A stretch of DNA of 64,000 nucleotides from Siphonodentalium dalli (lineage: Eukaryota; Mollusca; Scaphopoda; Gadilida; Siphonodentaliidae), in contig CP136063.1 in the NCBI GenBank assembly GCA_032622095.1, forward strand, positions 210,536,355 through 210,600,354, given 5' to 3'. The notes beneath the pieces are model-generated. The model ran no database searches and had not been told where the DNA came from. It worked only from the letters and a program-made list of their open reading frames with translations. A program made the position numbers and the translations under genes. This document shows positions 59,601 to 64,000 of the stretch, piece after piece (within the stretch, counting starts at the first letter, position 1; every line of letters starts with the position of its first letter).

Positions 59601-60754
59601 TCTTAGCTTCACGAAAATATATACATTTGTGTACATTTTACTAGATTTTCCCGCTATAATTTTCATAAAACTGGCTCACTTATAGTTCTAGAAAATGGAT
59701 CGGGTTGTGGGGGGGGGGGGGGTAACAAGTCTCGTTCTTATCAGAAAACGACATGAATATATATTTCTTAAGTTGACCGTATCGATTTAGGAATGTATTA
59801 GTTGTAATAGTGCAACGTACAAGGGATGTACGCACATACACATACGTTGGACAAATGCAATCATGTAAATAAAAGTGATTTTGTTTACGTTTTGAGGGGT
59901 GACCCGATGACCCCCTTTCTTATCTGAAAACCCCAGGAAAATCCCTTTCTTAAGTTGTGTTTTCTTAATGAGTACACTTAGGAGTATCATCAAACCAAAA
60001 TTCATCGATGTACGCGGAAGTGTAAATAGAAGTGATTTTTGGCACTTTTTGGGGTTCAGCAGCCCCTAAACCCCAGGAATGCGCAACTTAAGAAATCGGT
60101 TTTTCAGAATGTTCCATTATTGGTACCAACTTTAGGGGGTCAAACCTTTTGTACGCAAAAGTGTAAATAGAACATATGCGGGCTCCCTAACTAGTTAGTT
60201 AGGTGATGCTTTCTCAGTGGATATCGGTGCATATTCTCTGTTGATCTCGGAACTAAGGTATATAGATATGATGGTGTCATTTTATAGAACATTTTTAGAA
60301 GGTATATTTAGAACTTTATGCGCATGTTACGTATATAGAACAATCCAGAAATAATAATTCGCCATCGAGTGGCAACACAAAGGATTTGAATATCAAATCA
60401 GGAAGAAGTAAACTCTATATGAAAGAATGTTTGTAGGAGCTGGTGATAGTATAGTTGTATGTATCAAGATCCATGTTTTCTGAGATTTTGTTAATATGGT
60501 TTCGCCTACCCCATTTTTCTGATATTCAAATTTGGAGTTTGTTTCCAGAAACATGAGTAAAACCAGTGACATTCATTGACATATCCCATGTAACGCTATT
60601 ATTTCAGCACTTAAGAGTTTTATGGTAAATGAGCATTGCTTTTACTATTTATACCCAAAAATACTTTAAAAATGGACAAAAACGCCCCAAAATCGCAATT
60701 TTAGAAAAAAGTTAATACTGAGGATTCATTGGGCAATAAGTTGATTTTCTACAC

Positions 60755-61440
60755 AACGTTTTTGGAAATTCCTTCACATTGTGATTAACCATGTATACTT
60801 AGGTTATTGTGAGAAGTACAGGGAACGTGGATTTATATTTATTGAGTTGTATGACCTCAAATATGCTATTTCGTCACGCCGGTTCTCGATCACAGGCAAA
60901 TTTGACTGTCCATGCAATGGAAGACACAATGGTTTTAGGAATATTTTTTGTCTTCTCAATCATAGATGCATAAAGAAATCATTTTTGGTTTGTGCACAAT
61001 CTACAGAAGACATTTAATAAAACAACAAGAAATCCCTTAAATTTTCTTTAGTTTTAAAAATACAAGACAATAAAAAAATGGATTTTAGCTAATTTTGAGA
61101 AATTGCGGCTCTGAAATTAGATAAACTCCCAATTTTGGAGGCAAATAACTCGAAAAACACTGAACGTATCTGGGAAATGTTTTTTGTTCTGTATTCAGGA
61201 TTGTCTACGCACTTTACAAGATGGATATACAAATGAAAGGCCTTGTGAAATATCATTTTTTATAAACATTGTTGAAAAGCCATAAATTGATTATTTTACC
61301 ACATTTTGACAAATTTATTTCACAAAATTCACAATTCATCAATTTCGCCTTTCTTGATTCTTTTTTATTTTTAATATGTTGCTTGTGATGGGTTATTGTA
61401 CTTATTCCCAATGAGAAACTTTTGTTACAATTAGTTTGAG
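60755..61440 (+). repeat. Unclassified dispersed repeat, copy 2
   Basis: Forward relative of 22190-22800, including GGAAATTCCTTCA.., GAGTTGTATGACCTCAAATA, AACAACAAGAAA and GGATTTTA.CTAATTTTGAG. Its open stretch 60781-61017 shares FIELYDLKYAISS with copy 1. Confidence 0.7.
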
Positions 61441-62680
61441 GGGAAACCGCAAATGCACTGGAGTTTTAACATAATACTAAAGTTCCGGTGTTGCCATCGA
61501 TATAATTGCTCTAAGCTCTTACGTCACTGCTCGTGCCGGTAATACACGTGTGTTTTGCTAAATCATGAGGCCGAATTTAGGGGCTAATTGTGTGATAAAT
61601 ATATATATTAAATTTATAATACTTTCCACATATACGTGAATAAATCTTGTAAAATAGTTCATGAGGGATCTGATGCATGCATCTTATTTTCTTGTGTATG
61701 TTGTCAGTTGGTGCTACCGCGTTTATGGTATGATAGTGACTTGACAATAATCCTGCAGGACGGAATTCAAGACATGTAAATGTATATGCACTGAATTTTG
61801 TTCATGTTTGTTCCCAGATATCGTGGTGTGTGGGGTGTAATTTCATTTGTCAGAGGATTTCGATATGTCGAAATTATCGTGAGTTAATTGTCTTTGAAAA
61901 GCATATTCAACTATTATCTGGTACATGCATCTCTCCCGTGTAGGCACATTCCTTGACATTATGTCATACTAAACTGTGCCGCTATAGCAACGTTCCTGTA
62001 ATGATGACATTCCTCGATATGTTTGCGGGGCAAATGTGAGTTGCCATTTGCGGAATACTACAATATTAATTGAATAAATATAATAATACTGCTAGCAATG
62101 TCATTGTTACTGTGCTTTTTGAGTCGAGTATAACAGCTGTGCATTTTATTCGGGGTTATTTTGTGTTATTTTGCCTAAATAGTGTCAGCATGATTATTAA
62201 TTTTGGAGAAAATTCCACCACAACTATTAGGCACCTGAGAGTATAGTTGAATTCAATTACTATAGTTGAATACAACCACAACAGTAGTCAAAATATAAAT
62301 GCTAGTTGAGCAGTTCTCCAAACTATAATTTGTTTGTGGTGTGTCTAATCTAGTAACTAAAATAACGTTCGTTTTAATATATTCCCCACAATTATACCGA
62401 AAATGGATGCATATATCACTTTAGTATGCCGCAATACATATTTCCCAGTATTTTACACCGAACACGCATATGTTCGTATTATATGTGCAAAATAATATAA
62501 ATAAACATAAAAAATACTATGTGCAATATGGATTCTTTTAAGAGATTGATTGTGTCGTTTTAATATTGTCGCAATGATATCAAGATTACTTTTGATAGAT
62601 GGCAAACTAAAAAAAATCATCTGGCAATCTACGGTTTCTAATCGTTCTATTTTTGATAAATGTAATTGAACTGGAATCTT
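61441..62680. other. AT-rich spacer with small repeat fragments
   Basis: Contains a fragment of the 27229-27411 MITE (62165-62245: CTAAATAGTGTCAGCATGAT ... TATTAGGCACCTGAGAGTA) and the dispersed repeat copy at 62352-62574. No gene recognised. Confidence 0.6.
62352..62574 (+). repeat. Dispersed ~210-bp repeat, copy 2
   Basis: Direct relative of 44866-45076. Confidence 0.75.
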
Positions 62681-62900
62681 CTATATATATAAAACCCGTC
62701 GTCTGTGTGTGTGTGTATCTGTCTGTGTGTGTATAACTCGGTCACGCTTTTGACGCGGTTATAACTTTTTAACCATGCGTCCAATGTGGCCCAAATTTGT
62801 ACCACGGCCTACTGTGTGTCATAAAAGGTGACTCACCAAATTTCACGACGATCGGTCAAAGCAAACCTGAGATCTAAGATGATCTAACATGCTCCCCAAA
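62681..62900 (+). repeat. Possible repeat-element end with (TG)n
   Basis: CTATATATATAAAACCCGTC followed by GTCTGTGTGTGTG and ATAACTCGGTCACGC. The pattern resembles ends of abundant dispersed repeats, but no second copy is in the window. Confidence 0.3.
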
Positions 62901-63509
62901 TACAGCATTTGCACTCAAGTAGACACTATTTCTTATGACGTTAGTCGACATGACGTCAATGACGTCGAACGCAAACCAACACTTGCTTGGCTATTGTAGG
63001 CGAAACTTCCATGCGCTCTACCAAAGCGTTGTTGGAAATTAATGTGTCAGTTCAGGTTCAGTGTGAATTTGGGTAACGAATGTTGATTTTGTCGCGGAAG
63101 TGCATGTATAGTGGGGTGTAGAGTCAAGACTCGAACGTTCTACCGTCGTTGGGAATGGGTGGGTGTAGTGGGGATCCAGGTGGGGTGCAGAGTCAAGACT
63201 CGAACGTTCGTCGTTGGGCATGGGTTCTAATATGGTATTTTGATTCTATTTTAATTCGCCAGTTGGGTTTGAACATAAGTAAATAATGCTGTCTTTGATA
63301 CGAAAGTTGTGCATTGAGTGTGGTATCGAAGGAGTACCGGTATACACGGAAGATGGCGAATGGACAGTCTGACCTCTCGCCAGTGGGATCCAGTGGGTAC
63401 CGTGAACTCGCCAAACCGATGCTAATTAATGTTCTTTTAATCTTTCGGTTGAGTGCAAATCTGATAAAAGAATAAATGTTAAAAAGATCACAATGTGCGC
63501 GAAGCGCAC

Positions 63510-64000
63510 GCAGTTTAAATTCATGTAATGTGCGCGAAGCTCACTAAGGTGCTGCAGGCCCCCCGCTAAATAAAGGTTCCGAATAGAGCCTGCTTCAGTT
63601 AGTAGGCCCTATAGATAAAGTAAAATATCTTGATTGTTGCGTTCCATATGTGCCTGCATATATAGCCTACGTGGGTTGGGGAGATGATTGTGGGGGCAGA
63701 CATATAGTTTTATTGAAATAAAGTGTTCATACAAATGGGCCGCGCGGTGCAGGGCGTGTGATCATTATAGGCTGCATGCTGAACACAGCTTCCAAAGGGA
63801 GTCCGTTTAAAATGTGCCGCAAGCTCCCTATATATATGTGCACGAAGATTACGCAGTTTAAGATCACATAATGTGCACGATGCGCAGAAAGGGGCTGTAG
63901 ACCCTCCACCGCTAAATAAAATCTCTCGAATTGAGCCTGTTTCAGTATAGATAAAGTACAATATTTTGATTGTTGCGTTCCATATGTGCATGCATATACA
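63510..64000 (+). repeat. ~341-bp direct repeat, running off the window
   Basis: 63510-63662 and 63851-64000 share ACGCAGTTTAA, AATGTGC.CGA, CGCTAAATAAA, TAGATAAAGTA and GATTGTTGCGTTCCATATGT. Hairpin-forming GCGCGAAGCGC precedes the first copy. Confidence 0.8.

Larger units (their letters stand above)
54119..60190. mobile_element. Foldback complex B (outer and inner inverted repeats)
   Basis: Outer ends GGGAGCCCGCATATGTTCTA (from ~54118) and the inverse ending ~60190. Outer arms 54119-54733 and 59706-60190 pair throughout; the left has three and the right two copies of a ~155-bp module (CTATTTACACTT.CGCGTACATC ... CCTGGGGTTT). Inside, 54747-59600 is a relative of foldback A with its own inverted arms. 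It carries no gene. It splits a LINE fragment on its left side. Target duplication not resolved. Confidence 0.83.

Overview
The window is eukaryotic, very probably from an aquatic invertebrate animal. It is AT-rich, its genes are split by GT-AG introns (and one GC-AG intron), and it carries THAP, BED and P2X7-ballast-like proteins, a non-LTR retrotransposon, 5S-derived repeats, many foldback/MITE repeats and a satellite. The species cannot be told from sequence alone. Almost everything recognisable is mobile or repetitive DNA; I see no ordinary host gene.

Layout. 1-9186 is a 42-bp satellite with a 2814-bp higher-order period; it resumes at 36434-37340 in the same orientation. Between them lies a long foldback element (9187-36433) whose ends are TAGTGGGG.../...CCCCACTA, flanked by a 3-bp TAG duplication. 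One arm of this foldback is itself split by a 21.2-kb transposon (10148-31383) with ~14-bp inverted ends and a TTAA target duplication. Three uninterrupted copies of the same foldback sequence elsewhere in the window (near 35450, 55300 and 58888) show the unfilled or near-unfilled site.

The 21-kb TTAA element is the main discovery. It carries two split genes that read inward from its two ends: an 11-exon THAP-domain DDE transposase (10475-25226, + strand, Kolobok-like by THAP domain and TTAA) and a two-exon gene for a free-standing P2X7 ballast-like cysteine/zinc domain protein (31151-28441, - strand). Both have a perfect TGACGTCA site just upstream, in mirror-image positions near the two ends. 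The transposase has one internal stop codon but otherwise all ten splice junctions keep frame; the ballast gene is open throughout. This suggests that P2X7-ballast-like proteins can be accessory genes of Kolobok-type transposons. The introns and flanks hold several nested MITEs, hairpins and tandem repeats.

Right half. 38780-39140 has two tandem 5S rRNA-derived repeats; 39284-40592 is an inverted-repeat element holding a decayed hAT with a BED zinc finger; 41126-41519 is a foldback MITE; 41860-43060 is a ~160-bp tandem array; 46125-50878 is a nearly full-length two-ORF LINE (endonuclease plus reverse transcriptase) with an in-frame stop; 53626-54118 is the 3' end of a second LINE, broken by a second foldback complex (54119-60190), which holds a mirror-image relative of the first foldback. 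The last 4 kb have short repeats that match others in the window and a ~341-bp direct repeat.
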